Shown in pieces: positions 1-8,896 of a stretch of DNA of 32,941 nucleotides. The notes below the pieces were generated by a model. It did no database searches. It worked only from the letters and a program-made list of their open reading frames with translations, and was not told the origin of the DNA. The stretch is from Chromatiales bacterium (lineage in GTDB: Bacteria > Pseudomonadota > Gammaproteobacteria > Chromatiales > Chromatiaceae): contig JANQRK010000096.1 in assembly GCA_028284585.1 (NCBI GenBank), forward strand, positions 1 through 32,941. The letters run 5' to 3'. Within the stretch, counting starts at the first letter, position 1; the number at the start of each line of letters is the position of its first letter. The translations under genes were made by a program, and so were the position numbers.

Positions 1-84
1 CACAAGCATCGTGGGCTGTGTTGCCGTCCTTGGAAAGGGCCTGCCATTCCCCGCGGACTGCGCCTTGCCCACAATGCTTGTGCC

Positions 85-1305
85 GTGGCTGAGCGTTACA
101 GAATTGTCCGCTTGGCCCACCAGGCTGTGACCTCCCTGCGCGAACGGCTTCCGGCCATCGCGGTTCTCGGCTATCTGCTGAGTCTGGGGCTACCCCTGGG
201 CCAGACACCGGCCTTGATACTGCTCGCGATCGCTGGCGTCGTCGCGGCCCTATACCAAGCCCCAGAGGCCAGCCCGGGATTGATACCGGTGGACAAGGCC
301 CTGCTGGCCCTGCTCGCTACCGGCCTGGTTTCGACCGTGGCGGCAGTGGATCGCGCCCATGCGCTGGAGATGGCCCTGCTATGGACACCCAGCCTGCTGC
401 TTTACTATCTGATCCGCGCCCACCTGGGACTACGCTGGATGCTGGTGCTGGGCCTCGGGCTGACCTCGCTGGCACTGCTTATTTCGATCAGGGTACTGGT
501 GGTCGCCTGGAGTGCCACCGACCCCGACCCGACCGCACTCATGGCGGCTGTCGGGCTGGTCTACCTGCGGGTACCCAATGATCTAGTTCTGATTGCGCTG
601 TGCACCCCGTTCAGCCTGGTGTTGCTGGATCATTACCGCAGCTGGCCAGTCGGCGTTGGGGTCGCGGCCTGCCTCGCCTTGTCCTTGGCCGTGATCATCC
701 TGTATCGCAGCAACGTCGCCCTACTGGCCTTCGCGATCGTCGCCATCGGCGGCCTGCGCGCACTGTGGCCGCGCTGGACCCTGCCGATACTGGCCGCGCT
801 GCTCGTTGGGGTCTTGCTGGTCGATGGACTGACCGGCTTCGCCCTCCTGGGTAAGTTTGCGCACCTCCAGGTCTGGGGCAATCGTGTCCCGCTCTGGCAG
901 GCAGCCTGGCAGATGTTCCTGGATCACCCACTGTGGGGCGTCGGCCCCGGCGGTTTTTCGGTCTTGGTCGACGCCTACCAGTCGGTGCTCAAACACCCCG
1001 ACTGGGTGACACCGGATCCGCGTCATGCGCCCTGGGCCCACAATCTCTACCTGGAGGTCTTGGCCGAGCGCGGACTCGCCGGCCTGGTGGCCCTTACCCT
1101 GGTGGGATTCCTTGTGTTTAGCACCATTAGGCGCTGTGCCGGACAACCCAGCGCCGAACGCTACGCCTGGGTCATCGGTTGGAGCCTTGCGGCATTGGCG
1201 ATCACCGGCCTGGTCGAGATCAGCCTGCTGCGATCCTGGGTGCTGGCCCTGCTCGCCCTGCTCGCGGCGCTGGCGGCGCGCCTGTGGCATGAAAGCCGCC
1301 TATGA
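85..1305 (+). CDS. O-antigen ligase / polymerase family membrane protein (Wzy_C-type)
   Basis: The predicted 406-residue protein is almost entirely hydrophobic, with about ten membrane segments. Near the C-terminus it has the hallmark loop of the O-antigen ligase/Wzy family: HPLWGVGPGGF (about residues 281-291), then after a polar periplasmic stretch WAHNLYLEVLAERG (about 318-331), containing the H-N and E-R-G residues typical of these enzymes. Family members either ligate undecaprenol-linked glycan to lipid A-core or polymerise repeat units in the inner membrane. Because the locus also carries an ABC (Wzm/Wzt) exporter, which needs no Wzy polymerase, ligase is the more likely role, but the sequence alone does not decide. 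The start taken is GTG at 85. The reading frame is open to the left edge of the window, so the true start may lie upstream and outside it. Confidence 0.85.
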   Translation: MAERYRIVRLAHQAVTSLRERLPAIAVLGYLLSLGLPLGQTPALILLAIAGVVAALYQAPEASPGLIPVDKALLALLATGLVSTVAAVDRAHALEMALLWTPSLLLYYLIRAHLGLRWMLVLGLGLTSLALLISIRVLVVAWSATDPDPTALMAAVGLVYLRVPNDLVLIALCTPFSLVLLDHYRSWPVGVGVAACLALSLAVIILYRSNVALLAFAIVAIGGLRALWPRWTLPILAALLVGVLLVDGLTGFALLGKFAHLQVWGNRVPLWQAAWQMFLDHPLWGVGPGGFSVLVDAYQSVLKHPDWVTPDPRHAPWAHNLYLEVLAERGLAGLVALTLVGFLVFSTIRRCAGQPSAERYAWVIGWSLAALAITGLVEISLLRSWVLALLALLAALAARLWHESRL

Positions 1306-1355
1306 TGCTGGATGGGGCCTCGGTGTCGCAGTGTGCACGCCGTCACGGGAAATCC

Positions 1356-1361
1356 TATAAT
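1356..1361 (+). promoter_or_regulatory. Candidate -10 box upstream of the beta-barrel gene
   Basis: A perfect TATAAT lies about 100 bases upstream of the ATG at 1465, in the 159-base gap after the ligase gene. The -35 region at the proper distance (around 1333-1338) is poor, so an activator or an alternative factor might be needed. It would give the downstream gene a 5' leader of roughly 95 bases that includes the palindrome at 1392-1405. Confidence 0.4.
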
Positions 1362-1391
1362 GTCTGTAGAATTCACGTGTGTAGGGTTTAC

Positions 1392-1405
1392 TTGCTCTTG
1401 AGCAA
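1392..1405. promoter_or_regulatory. 14-bp palindrome, possible operator
   Basis: TTGCTCTTGAGCAA is a perfect inverted repeat (six-base arms, TT centre) between the candidate -10 box and the start of the beta-barrel gene. Dyads of this size are typical of dimeric repressor sites, but no regulator is encoded nearby and only one copy was seen. It could also form a weak hairpin in the leader RNA. Confidence 0.25.
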
Positions 1406-1464
1406 AGACTTACGGCACCATTTGCGGCTAGATTATAACTAAACCACCCGGGGCGTCCTCTACC

Positions 1465-2532
1465 ATGTACCTATCGATTGCGCGTGTTGCGTTTTTGTCA
1501 CTCGCAGCCATCGGCTGCATCGCTATCACCCTGGTACCGCATTGGCGTGACCTGGTTGCGCAGGATTACGGCACGAGCGCAACGGACATCTCCCAGCAGA
1601 TGGCAAACAAGGAGAGAGAAGCACTGGAAAAACGCCTCGCAGAAACCCGCGAAGAGACAGGCGACGACATGCTGGCGGGCCGCTACGGGTTATTCCTTAC
1701 CGGGACCTATGGCGAGACGGACCGCAGTACCACACGACGGGAACCCGGCTTCGACGCCGATCTGATCGGGTTCGTGGTCGGCGCCGACTATCGCATCAAC
1801 CGCCAGACCGTCGTAGGTGCCGCGATCAATTATCAAGAGAGCGACAGCGACTACGATGACCGGCTCGGCAGCCTGGACAACGAGAGCATCGGCATTCTGG
1901 CCTATTTGGGCATGGTGCCCACCGACAATAGCTATTTCGACGTCAGGATCGGCTATGCCGAACTGGACCACGAGAACCGGCGCAATATCTTCGCTGATAC
2001 CACTTCACCGACCACCATTACGGATGTCGCGCGCTCGGATTACGACGGCTATCGCTTCACGGCGGGCGCGTCCGCCGGGTATGACTGGTACGCCGGACCC
2101 TACAGCTATGGGCCGCGGGCGAGTCTCGACTACGTCTACACCGACGTGGACGCCTCGGTCGAGAAATCGGGCGGCGCCAGCGCGGTGCGGGTGGACGGCT
2201 ATTCGAAAGACTCTCTGCAACTCAGGCTCGGCGTCGCTGGCTCGCGGGCCAACAGCTTCAATTGGGGCGTGCTATCCACTCAGGCGAGTTTTTCCTACGT
2301 CCACGAGTTTGCCGACGACGCCCTGACACTCGATATCACCAATATCGCGACCGGTACCGAATCCCAGTTCCGTACCGATAATCCGGATCGCGATATTTTT
2401 CTCGGTTCCATCGGCGCTGTTGCAGTCTTGCCTCATGGCATCTCTGTGTTCGGTAACGTCGAGAAGCTATTCGGTCACAGCTATATGGAGCGCTGGACCG
2501 CAAACGCCGGCGTACGACTCGAGTTCCAGTAG
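1465..2532 (+). CDS. Outer-membrane beta-barrel protein, autotransporter-barrel-like
   Basis: This 355-residue protein starts with a hydrophobic export signal (about residues 8-24), followed by a charged, probably helical stretch (about 40-70). It then has about 280 residues of alternating hydrophobic/polar strands rich in Tyr, Asp and Gly, for example LIGFVVGADYRINRQTVVGA and later GVAGSRANSF. It ends in NAGVRLEFQ, close to the aromatic-terminated last strand of barrels handled by the BAM machinery. The pattern resembles the barrel domain of autotransporters, but there is no passenger domain, so it is a free-standing barrel. LAAIGC in the signal is a poor lipobox. It is monocistronic, with its own candidate promoter, and converges on the glycosyltransferase gene ending at 2545. 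A role in polysaccharide display is only suggested by location. Confidence 0.75.
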   Translation: MYLSIARVAFLSLAAIGCIAITLVPHWRDLVAQDYGTSATDISQQMANKEREALEKRLAETREETGDDMLAGRYGLFLTGTYGETDRSTTRREPGFDADLIGFVVGADYRINRQTVVGAAINYQESDSDYDDRLGSLDNESIGILAYLGMVPTDNSYFDVRIGYAELDHENRRNIFADTTSPTTITDVARSDYDGYRFTAGASAGYDWYAGPYSYGPRASLDYVYTDVDASVEKSGGASAVRVDGYSKDSLQLRLGVAGSRANSFNWGVLSTQASFSYVHEFADDALTLDITNIATGTESQFRTDNPDRDIFLGSIGAVAVLPHGISVFGNVEKLFGHSYMERWTANAGVRLEFQ

Positions 2533-2536
2533 CGGT

Positions 2537-2556
2537 GCCACCGCTCAAGCGGTGGC
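2537..2556. terminator. Candidate bidirectional terminator hairpin between convergent genes
   Basis: A perfect nine-base inverted repeat, GCCACCGCT then CA then AGCGGTGGC, sits exactly in the 12-base gap and the last codons of two convergent genes. It is strong and GC-rich, but followed only by CGTTT rather than a long T run, so termination efficiency is uncertain. Confidence 0.45.
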
Positions 2557-4341
2557 CGTTTGATGCGCCATGAAGCGCTCAGGGCCGACCTCGTGAGTGC
2601 TGGCCGGCGTCGCACCCAGCGACCCGTCATGGCTACCTTTGATGCGCGCGGCCTCAAAGGCCGCGTCATACCCGCGGTGCAGCAACTGTAGGGTCAAGTC
2701 ATCCAGCGCCAGGCCAGCGTTGATCCGTGCCTGGGCATAGCGGTGGAGGTCGACCGCGATCTTCAGGATGGTGTCGTAACGCGGCTCCAGGTCGTTCCAT
2801 TCCAGCTCAATCTGGTCGATCTGGCACCAGCGATGGAATTGCGGATCCGTATGCAACTGCCCGCACCACCAGTTGGCCAGGCCCTGCAGGTAGCTACGGC
2901 GACAGTACTCCTCAAAGGTGAGATAGCGCACCATGCAGCTGACCGCCTGGGCGTTGTAGATCACGCGCAAACCGGCTTTGGTCAACCGATATCCCAGCTC
3001 GATATCTTCGGCACCGAAACGGAACAGCGGATTGAAAACACCGTTGGCGAGCAAGAACAGTCGCTTGCACGAGATCCGGCCGCCCCAAAAATAGTCGAAG
3101 CCAAGGGTCGACCCGTGCTCGATCAGCGGATAGGAGAATAGATTGTGCCTGACCTGGGTCACGAAGTGCATCAGCGGTGCGCCGGCCACGTCGATTCGTA
3201 ACTCGGTCCTACCGAGGACGACGCACTCGGGCGCGGAGTGGCATTCATGAAACCTGAGATGCGTCTCGAGGAGGCCAGGGTCGGCGACATCGTCGTCGTC
3301 GAGAAAGCAGACGATGGGGCTGCGCGCCAAGCACAGGGCATGGTTTCGGGCCGACGCGATCCCCGATTGGCGTTGCCGCGCGTAACGCAAGGGTAGACAG
3401 CCGGAAAAGTTTTTCGCCACCTCACGCGTATCGTCGCTGGAGCCGTCGTCGACCAGGATGACCTCGAAGCGCTTGCGTTCCAGGGTCTGTCGGCACAGGG
3501 CATCCAACGCCAGTCGCAACAGGCCGGCGCGATTGTAGCTGCAATATAAAACGCTGAGCTCCGGCACCTGGCTCATGCTACGCGAATCGATCACCTGTGC
3601 CGTGGCCGATTGGACGCCGTCAAATGTCTGAAAGGCGACGAACGCCTCAGCACGCTGCAGATGCGGGGTCGAGGATAGGTAATCCGCCATGGCGGCCTGC
3701 ATTGCGTTCAGATCGTAGTGGCTCGCCGGTTTGCGCAAGGCATGGCGTACCGGGGTTGCATCGACGATGCCTAGCTGCAGACCAGTGCGTTCCAGCTGCA
3801 AGGGCCAGACAAAATCCAGCCCCCAGCCCATGGGCGCACAGGTATCGAATGGCATCAGCAGTGCCGCCGCGTCCGATCGGAACGAGGTCAACGGCCCGAT
3901 CTCGACGAAGCGCGTCCGGCGCGCATCGATGCCGGTCAGCTGCGCGGTGAAATGGTGATCGATATAGCTGTCGTGGGTCCGCGCCGGCTGGGCCAGCGCC
4001 AAGTCATAACGACGTTGCAGATCGATGAAGTCGTCGAGAAACCGTGCCGGCAGATCGATGTCATCATCGATCGCGACGATGAAATCATAGGATTGGATAT
4101 CTATCGCCTCGAGCAACAGATTAAGCAACTCGAACTTGGATCGCGGTTGCAAGACATGCTGGCGCGTCAACGGTTCAAGGTCGAGGGGCACCGTCCCCGC
4201 TCCGAGCGCAACCCAATGCTGCTCCAGCGAGTAGCGCCGGCACCGGTCCAGTTCCGCTGCAATGGACGCGACCTTGCTCGGGGTGTCGAGCAGATAGACA
4301 CCCACCACCAGTACCCTCGGAGACTCGTCTCCCTGGTTCAA
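2545..4341 (-). CDS. Two-domain glycosyltransferase (DUF707-like domain plus GT2)
   Basis: The 598-residue protein has two transferase-like halves. The N-terminal half (about residues 8-240) contains AIDDDIDLPARFLDDF, VEIGPLTSF and MGWGLDFVWPL, the pattern of DUF707-type proteins. The second half (about 258-500) is a family 2 glycosyltransferase with LSVLYCSYNR, VDDGSSDDT, CFLDDDD as the nucleotide-sugar/metal motif, and FGAEDIELGYRL as the acceptor-side acidic motif. It would act in the cytoplasm on a growing glycan. The start is TTG at 4341; TTGA overlaps the TGA stop of the upstream gene, and AGGGTGG lies just before it, so the two genes are translationally coupled. No initiating ATG occurs before the conserved domain. 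Sugar specificity cannot be read from the sequence. Confidence 0.85.
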   Translation of the reverse strand: MNQGDESPRVLVVGVYLLDTPSKVASIAAELDRCRRYSLEQHWVALGAGTVPLDLEPLTRQHVLQPRSKFELLNLLLEAIDIQSYDFIVAIDDDIDLPARFLDDFIDLQRRYDLALAQPARTHDSYIDHHFTAQLTGIDARRTRFVEIGPLTSFRSDAAALLMPFDTCAPMGWGLDFVWPLQLERTGLQLGIVDATPVRHALRKPASHYDLNAMQAAMADYLSSTPHLQRAEAFVAFQTFDGVQSATAQVIDSRSMSQVPELSVLYCSYNRAGLLRLALDALCRQTLERKRFEVILVDDGSSDDTREVAKNFSGCLPLRYARQRQSGIASARNHALCLARSPIVCFLDDDDVADPGLLETHLRFHECHSAPECVVLGRTELRIDVAGAPLMHFVTQVRHNLFSYPLIEHGSTLGFDYFWGGRISCKRLFLLANGVFNPLFRFGAEDIELGYRLTKAGLRVIYNAQAVSCMVRYLTFEEYCRRSYLQGLANWWCGQLHTDPQFHRWCQIDQIELEWNDLEPRYDTILKIAVDLHRYAQARINAGLALDDLTLQLLHRGYDAAFEAARIKGSHDGSLGATPASTHEVGPERFMAHQTATA

Positions 4342-7300
4342 GTACCACCCTGTGGCGTCGAAGCGTCGTGCCCGACGATCGACAGCAGGCGATCCCGCGC
4401 CGCGCTTGCTGAAAAACGCGCCGCGACCAGCGCGCGACCGGACTCGGATAAGCGCTGCCAGAGCTGCGCATCGGTATAGAGCGCGATCACGGCCGCCGCG
4501 AAGGCCTCGGTATCGTCCGCGATCAAGGCATGTCGTCGGTCTTCGAGGCCCAGGCCCTCGGCACCTACGCTGGTCGTGACAACCGGGAGACCAGCGGCCA
4601 GGCTTTGGCCGACCTTGCCCTTCACGCCGGCACCGTAGCGCAGCGGAGCGACAAAGACTCGCGCACGCCGCAGCAAGGGCATGACTTCGGGCAAGTACCC
4701 GAGGATATCCACCCGGTCGCTGGCCAGTTCGCGGAGCCGATCCGGCATGTCGCTGCCGGCGATCAGCAGACGGATGGCGGGGATCTGTTCGACAATCAGC
4801 GGCAGAACTTCACGAAGGAAATACACCATCGCATCCTGGTTGGGGGCATGTTCAAAGCCGCCGATGAAGAAGAGGTCTTGTCGCAGTTCGAAGCCAGGGA
4901 CTTCATCCGCGACCTCGTGGATATTGCCGAGGACCTCGACCGCGAGACCTGGAACCTGTTCGCGCAACTGGCGACGCTCCTCATCGCTCACGACCAGAGT
5001 CAGGTCCGCGGCGCTGGCATTGGCGAGTTCCAGGCGGCGGTAATGGTCCGCGCGCCGGCCCATCTCCGGATCACCGCTCAACTCGGCCTCACGCGCGGAA
5101 CGTACCCAATGCAGGTCCACGGAGTCATAGATCGCCTTGGCATTGACCGCGAACGCCCGGACCAAGGGCAGATAGGACTCCACGGTCTCGGGACGCGACA
5201 GGATCGCCGCACGATAGTGCAGCCCCTGTGCGCTCAGATGATCCAGCGCGGCCTCGCGGCCAACCAAAACCTCGACACCCAGGTGCTCGATTGCCTGTCG
5301 GTAACGCACCTCCGGTGCCGGACGATCGCCGATAAAGCAGACCGTGACGCCGGCATCCACCAAGCCACCGATGAGCTTCATCATGCGCACCGATCCGGAG
5401 TCCCGATCCGGTGTCGGCGGGCGTTGATCGATGATCAAAACCCTCCCGCTATCCGACGATTCATGCGGCGCCACCGACGACCACTCCCCTGACCAACCGG
5501 GCACTTTGAACGCCCTGGTCGCAGGCTGCGATGGTGCATCCGATTCCATAGCTTGCGTGGTCAAGCCAACTTGCTTACCGACTCGCAAATAGTGACCCAA
5601 AGCGTCGTTGCCAAACGCACTGGCTTCGGGATGCGCCTTCAAGTACCACAAGGGATCGAAGTACGGCGCCGGCCGACAACCTGCCTCTGCGCCCCAGCGT
5701 TGATAGTGATAAAGCGGATTCAGGCGGGTTGTAGCAACCTCAGGATAGGCTGCCAAGTACCAGGTGCTGTCAAAGACCGGATTGGGCGATGCACCCACGG
5801 TGGCCCCATGACTGAGGTAGTGTATTAAGGGGTTGCCCCCGGCACGGGCCAGATTGGGCCGCAGACTCAGATACCAACGGGTATCGAAGACCGCGCTGGG
5901 ATCACACCACGGCGGACCGCACCGACTCAGATAGTGACTCAACGGATTGCCACCACCGACCTCCTCGCAAGCCCTCCGGTAAAACTGGGTATCGAACAGT
6001 GGATGTGGATCGAAGCCCGCATCGGCTCCCTCGGCCAGATAGTGCAGCAGCGGATTGATACCCGACGCGGCGACCGACGGGTAGCGCTTCAGGTACCAAC
6101 CGGTATCAAATAAGGGATTGGGATCGGTGCTGTCACCTTGCGGGCGCTGCCAGAAGTGGACCAATGGGTTCATACCAGCGGCACATAACCCAGGGGTGCG
6201 CATGCGGTACCACTGCGTATGGAATAGAGGATTCGGATCTGCTCCCGCATCGGCACCCTCACGAACATAATGCGCCAGGGGATTGTCACCGGCCTCAGCC
6301 ACCTGCGGATAGCGTTGCAGATACCACCGAGTATCGAACAGCGGATGGGGATCGAGACCCAAGGCTGCGCCGCAGCGCAAGTAGTGCACTAAGGCCGGTG
6401 TGGCATCGCGCGCTGCCGCTGGGCACTGGCTCGCGTACCATTTAGGGTCGAACAGTGGATGCGGACTGTACGCGTCACCATGGCGCAGATAGTGGCGCAG
6501 CGGGTTGCACTCGGTTCGATCCGACGCTGTGCAGTGTTTCAAATACCACGCGGTATCGAACAGCGGGTGTGGTGACCAACCCTGCGCGGCGCCCTGTTCC
6601 AGCCAATGATAAAGGGGCCGGTAGCCGCTGTGCAGAACCTCGGGGTGCTCACCGACGTACCAGTCCTCGTCAAACAAGCCGACCGCAGTGATCTCTGCTG
6701 CCTGGTGCCTCAGCGCTATCCGGCGGGGCAGCTGACCACTAAACAACCAGGCCAGCGTCTTCGCGGTCCCAGCGGCCCCCGCCATCAACCAAGGCGCCTT
6801 GTCCTCAATCCATAGCAGGGGGCGCACCGCCTGCCAGCTCAGGTGAGTCTGGTGGTAACTAAGACGCCCCGCGAGATCACGCCGCTGCGCACGCAAACGC
6901 GTCACTTCCTCATGTGTTTCGGACAGCATCGCCTCGGACTGGACCAGTGCCTGTTGCTGTCGATCCGCCGTCGCCTCCCAGTCCCGATATTGTTTCGACA
7001 ACTGGTTGCCAAGGTCACGGGCTTGAGTACGCAGCACCTCGATTTCTTGGTCACGTTCGACTAGGGCCGGCTCGAGCACCCGGATCCGATCATTCAGTGA
7101 ATCGATGCTGCTCGTGAGTTCGTCGACATAGGCATCGCGCAGTACCAGACGTTGCTGCAGCTCCCGTGCTGTGCGCTGCAACTCCGCTTGGGCGGCCAAC
7201 CGATCGGCCAGCTCGCGGTCGCGCTCCAACAACGATGTACGCAGCTGCTGCAGTTGATCTTCTTGTGCTTGTTCCTGTCGGTTGGCCTCCGACCAGAGCA

Positions 7301-8258
7301 GTGCGCCCAGCAATTGGCTCGCGCGGTCGCATTCGCCCCGCAAGGTGTCGAGCTGCCGATGCACATCGATCTCGTCTTGCCCGGTCTGCAAGCACTGCAC
7401 AGCCGCCAGTGCGCAACGCACCCATTCCGTCACTGTCTCGCCGTGTGAAACCTGTTGCGGCACGACCTCATGATGGCGGTGCCTGGGGTCTAAGAAGTCA
7501 TCGATCTGTGCCTCGGTGGCGGGATTCAATCGTGGCCAATCGATCCCGAGCCGTTGCCCGATAACAGCGGCCACCGCGCGCCAGTCGCCGAGTAGCTGCT
7601 GATAGCTGACAAAGGCACGCGGTAGTTCGCGGCTCGCGAACTCGGCATCCAGCACATGGCGCAACCACAGCATCAAAGACTTCGATCGGCTGAAACCGTC
7701 GCGCCGGCGCAACGAGGCCGCAACCTCCAAAGGGTCACGTGTAACTAGGATGCAACGGGGCTGCAAGCCGGCCTCTGTCAACACATCTAGCCAAAAGGGC
7801 AGAAAGCGACAAATACGCGGGTCCTTGATTACGCAGAGCGAGGCGCCGCTGAGGTCTTTCTCGAGCAATGAACGGACACGCTGTCGGAAAGTGTCGGCAA
7901 CGGGTGACCGGTACCAGCCCGGATTGAACGGCAACCAATCGTCCCAGGAAGAACCCGCTGAGGCCAACAGCTCGTCATGCAGCGCACGAAGGTCTTCAGA
8001 CTCCCAGAAACCGGTTGCATTGACCTGCGCATCCGGGGGCATCAAATTGTCGGGCACCGTCGCGCCCAACAGATTCAGGGTCCGGGTGGTCGCTGAAGTG
8101 CCGCTGCGGTGCATACCCAACACCAGGATGGCAGGCCTCGCGGCTGCTGCAACTTTGGGCGCGCGGGCATCCTCGACGGCAGGTCCGGCGGCGGCGCCTT
8201 GCGATTCTGTCGCTGCTTCCTTGATCGGGCTGACGGGACGAAGGTCCTTGCGCGACAT
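4338..8258 (-). CDS. Sulfotransferase - coiled coil - ten-repeat - GT4 glycosyltransferase fusion
   Basis: A 1306-residue multidomain protein. Residues about 42-290 are a sulfotransferase-family domain: GMHRSGTS (48-55) is the 5'-phosphosulfate (PAPS) loop, and VTRDPLEVAASL is the 3'-phosphate-binding segment. Residues about 300-470 are Gln/Arg/Glu-rich and predicted coiled coil. Residues 527-903 are ten degenerate repeats of about 38 residues (listed separately). Residues about 930-1300 are a GT-B/GT4 glycosyltransferase with RVFVAPLRYGAGVKGKV and LPVVTTSVGAEGL at the nucleotide-sugar site. It should couple transfer of a sugar with sulfation of the same glycan, in the cytoplasm before export; this is inferred from the fusion. 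ATG at 8258 has no obvious Shine-Dalgarno. It is the first gene of a two-gene leftward operon. No membrane segment or signal peptide is seen. Confidence 0.88.
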   Translation of the reverse strand: MSRKDLRPVSPIKEAATESQGAAAGPAVEDARAPKVAAAARPAILVLGMHRSGTSATTRTLNLLGATVPDNLMPPDAQVNATGFWESEDLRALHDELLASAGSSWDDWLPFNPGWYRSPVADTFRQRVRSLLEKDLSGASLCVIKDPRICRFLPFWLDVLTEAGLQPRCILVTRDPLEVAASLRRRDGFSRSKSLMLWLRHVLDAEFASRELPRAFVSYQQLLGDWRAVAAVIGQRLGIDWPRLNPATEAQIDDFLDPRHRHHEVVPQQVSHGETVTEWVRCALAAVQCLQTGQDEIDVHRQLDTLRGECDRASQLLGALLWSEANRQEQAQEDQLQQLRTSLLERDRELADRLAAQAELQRTARELQQRLVLRDAYVDELTSSIDSLNDRIRVLEPALVERDQEIEVLRTQARDLGNQLSKQYRDWEATADRQQQALVQSEAMLSETHEEVTRLRAQRRDLAGRLSYHQTHLSWQAVRPLLWIEDKAPWLMAGAAGTAKTLAWLFSGQLPRRIALRHQAAEITAVGLFDEDWYVGEHPEVLHSGYRPLYHWLEQGAAQGWSPHPLFDTAWYLKHCTASDRTECNPLRHYLRHGDAYSPHPLFDPKWYASQCPAAARDATPALVHYLRCGAALGLDPHPLFDTRWYLQRYPQVAEAGDNPLAHYVREGADAGADPNPLFHTQWYRMRTPGLCAAGMNPLVHFWQRPQGDSTDPNPLFDTGWYLKRYPSVAASGINPLLHYLAEGADAGFDPHPLFDTQFYRRACEEVGGGNPLSHYLSRCGPPWCDPSAVFDTRWYLSLRPNLARAGGNPLIHYLSHGATVGASPNPVFDSTWYLAAYPEVATTRLNPLYHYQRWGAEAGCRPAPYFDPLWYLKAHPEASAFGNDALGHYLRVGKQVGLTTQAMESDAPSQPATRAFKVPGWSGEWSSVAPHESSDSGRVLIIDQRPPTPDRDSGSVRMMKLIGGLVDAGVTVCFIGDRPAPEVRYRQAIEHLGVEVLVGREAALDHLSAQGLHYRAAILSRPETVESYLPLVRAFAVNAKAIYDSVDLHWVRSAREAELSGDPEMGRRADHYRRLELANASAADLTLVVSDEERRQLREQVPGLAVEVLGNIHEVADEVPGFELRQDLFFIGGFEHAPNQDAMVYFLREVLPLIVEQIPAIRLLIAGSDMPDRLRELASDRVDILGYLPEVMPLLRRARVFVAPLRYGAGVKGKVGQSLAAGLPVVTTSVGAEGLGLEDRRHALIADDTEAFAAAVIALYTDAQLWQRLSESGRALVAARFSASAARDRLLSIVGHDASTPQGGT
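5550..6680 (-). repeat. Ten tandem ~38-residue FD..WY..NPL.HY protein repeats
   Basis: Within the sulfotransferase/GT4 fusion (residues 527-903) ten units follow one another, with the pattern [LV]FDT.WYL...P.VA..G.NPL.HYL..GA..G..P.P. Typical units begin LFDTRWYLQRYPQVAEAG and LFDTGWYLKRYPSVAASG. The unit at about 5930-5990 is shortened, and one has LFHTQWY in place of LFDT. At DNA level the units are diverged, so the array is old and kept by selection on the protein. The aromatic-rich FD-WY and NPL-HY positions suggest a packed solenoid or a glycan-binding surface; no function is established from the sequence. Confidence 0.85.
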
Positions 8259-8319
8259 AGGTGGGCGTCCGGGAAGTTGCTCGGCGAAGAAGTGATTAAA
8301 TTAGGAGGCTGACCCCGGG

Positions 8320-8866
8320 TTGTCAACGCGTCTGTGGACGCTGTACGTTGGCTTCCGCCCGGGAGACGATCGGTGTCAGGCCAGCGTCACGCTCAGGCTA
8401 TGGGGTTGTTCTACCCACGATTGCGTACGCCACGGCACGATCTTGCCGTTCGCCGCGTTCAATGTGGCCAGTAGTGAAGTACTGATTCAATACAAGCGAC
8501 GCCATCGACACCAGGAGTCTCTCGCTTTCCTTAAACACATTGATCAGAATGCCCCAGCTGAACACGATGTCCACCTGATCTGCGGCAACGATGCGGCCCA
8601 CAAGCATCCCAAGGTATGCACCTGGTTGGCACGACGGCCGCGGTACAGTGTGTACTACGCGCCGACCTATGCCTCTTAGCTCAGTCAGGTCGAACGTTGG
8701 TTCGGGTTGATCACTCAGCGAGCGATTCGACGAGGCCCGTCCAAGGGCGTCTCGGGTTTTGTCAGACCCGTTAAATGCCATCCCGGGCACTACAATCTCT
8801 AAAGTGCATCCGATTGTCCGGACCACGCACGCCGAGTCGGTCCTCGTCAAGACCACAAGCGCTTAG
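8320..8866 (+). pseudogene. Decayed IS630-family transposase
   Basis: The translation from about 8410 matches the C-terminal half of IS630 transposases: THDCVRHGTILPFAAF, KRRHRHQESLAFLKHID, AAHKHPKV, LARRPRYSVYYAPTYAS, then a TAG stop at 8677-8679 where the family usually has Trp, then LSQVERWFGLITQRAIRRG in the same frame. A frameshift follows: PIVRTTHAESVLVKTTSA continues in the +1 frame up to a TAG at 8864. The N-terminal half is missing. The Asp normally found before N in the LIxDN motif reads Gly here (LICGNDAAH), so a catalytic residue also seems lost. The copy is dead. No terminal inverted repeats were recognised. Confidence 0.8.
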
Positions 8867-8896
8867 GCAAAGTCACTACTAATAGAGCAGTACACT

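Noticed and set aside
721..1290. 189-codon minus-strand frame inside the ligase gene
   Set aside because: A Gln/Arg/Gly-rich shadow of a GC-rich membrane-protein gene; no domain, and the opposite strand has clear family motifs.
5550..6680. Regular ~113-base periodicity that could suggest a CRISPR-like or satellite array
   Set aside because: The period is explained by 38-residue protein repeats in one uninterrupted frame; units are diverged at DNA level and have no spacer structure.
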